Shown here piece by piece: positions 63,010 to 64,000 of a stretch of DNA of 64,000 nucleotides; position 1 is the stretch's first letter, and the number at the start of each line of letters is the position of its first letter. A program made the position numbers and the translations under genes. The DNA lies in assembly GCA_905194315.1 (NCBI GenBank), contig CAJJRX010000001.1, positions 62,001 through 126,000 of the forward strand, in the 5' to 3' direction. Under the pieces are notes generated by a model. The model was not told the DNA's origin, did no database searches, and worked only from the letters and a program-made list of their open reading frames with translations. This stretch comes from an uncultured Sutterella sp. (GTDB lineage Bacteria > Pseudomonadota > Gammaproteobacteria > Burkholderiales > Burkholderiaceae_F).

Positions 63010-63060
63010 AAAAGAACACCCCCGGGAGGAGAGATGCTGAAGGATCTCCTCCCGGGGGTG
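63010..63060 (-). terminator. Terminator of the EF-G-like gene
   Basis: A perfect 16-bp stem CACCCCCGGGAGGAGA / TCTCCTCCCGGGGGTG (63017-63060, 12-nt loop) is followed on the minus strand by TTCTTTTCTC. Confidence 0.88.
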
Positions 63061-63098
63061 CGGAGCCGGCAGTGTTGGCCGGTTCGTTTCGCTGTCCG

Positions 63099-64000
63099 TC
63101 AGTCCTCTTCGGCCTTACGGGTGTACTTGCTCGCGAGTTCCGCCTGCTTGGCTGCAGGGGCGGGCTGATAGCTGTCAAGTTCCATTGACCAGCTGCCCTG
63201 ACCCTGAGTGAGGGCATGCAGACGGGTTGCATAGCCGTCGAGCTCGCTGAGCGGCACAAGAGCATGGATTTCCGTCAGACCGCCGGCAAGCGTGTCACTG
63301 CCCGAGAGCTGGCCGCGGCGCGAGCCAAGGTCGCTGGCAATGTCACCGAAGTAGTCGTTGGGAGCAACCACCTCAATCTTGACGATCGGCTCAAGAATCT
63401 GCGGACTGGCCTTTTCAAGCGCATCGAGGAACGCCTTGCGTGCTGCAGCAACGAAGGCGACTTCCTTGGAGTCCACCGGATGGCTCTTTCCGTCATAGAC
63501 CGTGGCGCGAAGATCCTGCAGCGGGTAGCCTGCAAGGTAGCCCTGAGCGAGCACCTCACGCACACCTTTTTCCACTGCCGGAATCAGGTTGAACGGAATC
63601 ACACCACCCTTGACGGCATCCACAAATTCAAAACCCTGTCCGCGTTCAAGCGGTTCAATACGCAGATACACCTCGCCGAACTGACCGGCACCGCCGGTCT
63701 GCTTCTTATGGCGGGCATGACCTTCCGCAGGGGCGGCAATCGTTTCGCGGTACGGAATGCTCGGTGTGCCGGTCTGTACTTCGAGGTTGAAGTCCACCTT
63801 CATGCGGTCGAGCACGGAACGGACATGCATTTCCGTCAGACCGCGGATGACGGTTTCATTGAGAACCGTGTCATGGTCCACCGCCAGCGTCGGGTCTTCG
63901 GAGAGCATCTTGGCAAGCACTTCATTGAGGCGGCCTTCATCCCCGCGCCGTGCCGGTTTGATGGCAACGCCGAACATGGGTTTGGGGAAGTTGATCGGGC
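63099..64000 (-). CDS. fusA2: Second elongation factor G-like protein (FusA2 type), N-terminus beyond window
   Basis: The visible 300 codons cover EF-G domains III-V: FPKPMFGVAIKPARRGDEGR, LTEMHVRSVLDRMKVDFNLE, and the domain IV/V part LEPIVKIEVVAPNDYFGDIA, ending in a basic tail. The frame continues past the window edge. The sequence differs from housekeeping EF-G (for example SEDPTLAVDHDTVLNETVIRG). It fits the EF-G-like subfamily seen alongside the standard fusA in Burkholderiales. The GTPase domain is not in view, so activity cannot be judged. Confidence 0.85.
   Translation of the reverse strand, partial: PINFPKPMFGVAIKPARRGDEGRLNEVLAKMLSEDPTLAVDHDTVLNETVIRGLTEMHVRSVLDRMKVDFNLEVQTGTPSIPYRETIAAPAEGHARHKKQTGGAGQFGEVYLRIEPLERGQGFEFVDAVKGGVIPFNLIPAVEKGVREVLAQGYLAGYPLQDLRATVYDGKSHPVDSKEVAFVAAARKAFLDALEKASPQILEPIVKIEVVAPNDYFGDIASDLGSRRGQLSGSDTLAGGLTEIHALVPLSELDGYATRLHALTQGQGSWSMELDSYQPAPAAKQAELASKYTRKAEED

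Noticed and set aside
1..64000. CRISPR array, insertion sequence, prophage, toxin-antitoxin or defence island
   Set aside because: No regularly spaced repeats, transposase, integrase, cas-like or defence gene seen; gene order is that of a conserved core chromosome.

Overview
This 64 kb window is a dense, plasmid-free-looking stretch of bacterial chromosome with no rRNA, no insertion sequence, no prophage and no CRISPR array. Gene content and order point to a betaproteobacterium of the Burkholderiales. The best markers are TPR protein-lolB-ispE-tRNA-Gln-prs-rplY-pth, kdsD-kdsC-lptC-lptA-lptB-rpoN-ptsN-rapZ, fmdB-DUF502-aspS, and a TrpS with the extra C-terminal domain typical of that order. 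The compact gene set suggests a host-associated family such as Sutterellaceae; that last step is inference.

Layout: (1) 1-8.7 kb holds a partial lytic transglycosylase, fau, the S-adenosylmethionine cycle genes ahcY, trpS and metK, and two lipid A late acyltransferases. (2) 8.7-15.7 kb holds dapF, rlmI, a COG0523 metal GTPase, a one-cysteine DksA, a HAD phosphatase, sppA and slmA. (3) 15.8-21.5 kb holds ctpA, envC, yibN, secB, an orphan NarL-type regulator and trmL. (4) 21.6-28.1 kb holds ftsY-ppx-ftsE-ftsX-rpoH, facing rsmD-coaD-ferredoxin. (5) 28.1-34.9 kb holds an AsmA-like protein, ahpCF, an XRE regulator, ychF and DUF523. (6) 34.9-43.8 kb holds pth, deaD, rplY, prs, tRNA-Gln, ispE, lolB, a TPR protein and mutY. 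(7) 43.8-50.6 kb is the LPS transport, Kdo and nitrogen-sigma cluster. (8) 50.7-54.0 kb is a glutamate/aspartate ABC transporter. (9) 54.2-59.8 kb holds an enoyl-CoA hydratase family protein, a Pat-like acetyltransferase and the mtnA-aldolase pair. (10) 59.9-64 kb holds aspS, DUF502, fmdB and a partial second EF-G.

Several genes form working sets. MetK makes S-adenosylmethionine, AhcY clears S-adenosylhomocysteine, and MtnA with a FucA-type aldolase looks like a salvage route for the 5-deoxyribose and methylthioribose left over from SAM use. FtsE/FtsX and EnvC drive division-site amidases while SlmA guards the nucleoid. LpxL/LpxM-like enzymes, KdsC/KdsD and LptA/B/C build and export LPS. RpoN is encoded here, and the glt transporter operon carries a textbook sigma-54 promoter with an upstream NtrC-like site.

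The most interesting non-coding signal is the metK leader (about 6530-6657). It starts at a strong promoter overlapped by two TTCGCGAA palindromes. It contains a segment able to pair either with an upstream partner in a pseudoknot-like layout or with a downstream partner touching the Shine-Dalgarno region. It is a candidate SAM-sensing riboswitch. All function calls are from sequence reading alone; no database search was run.
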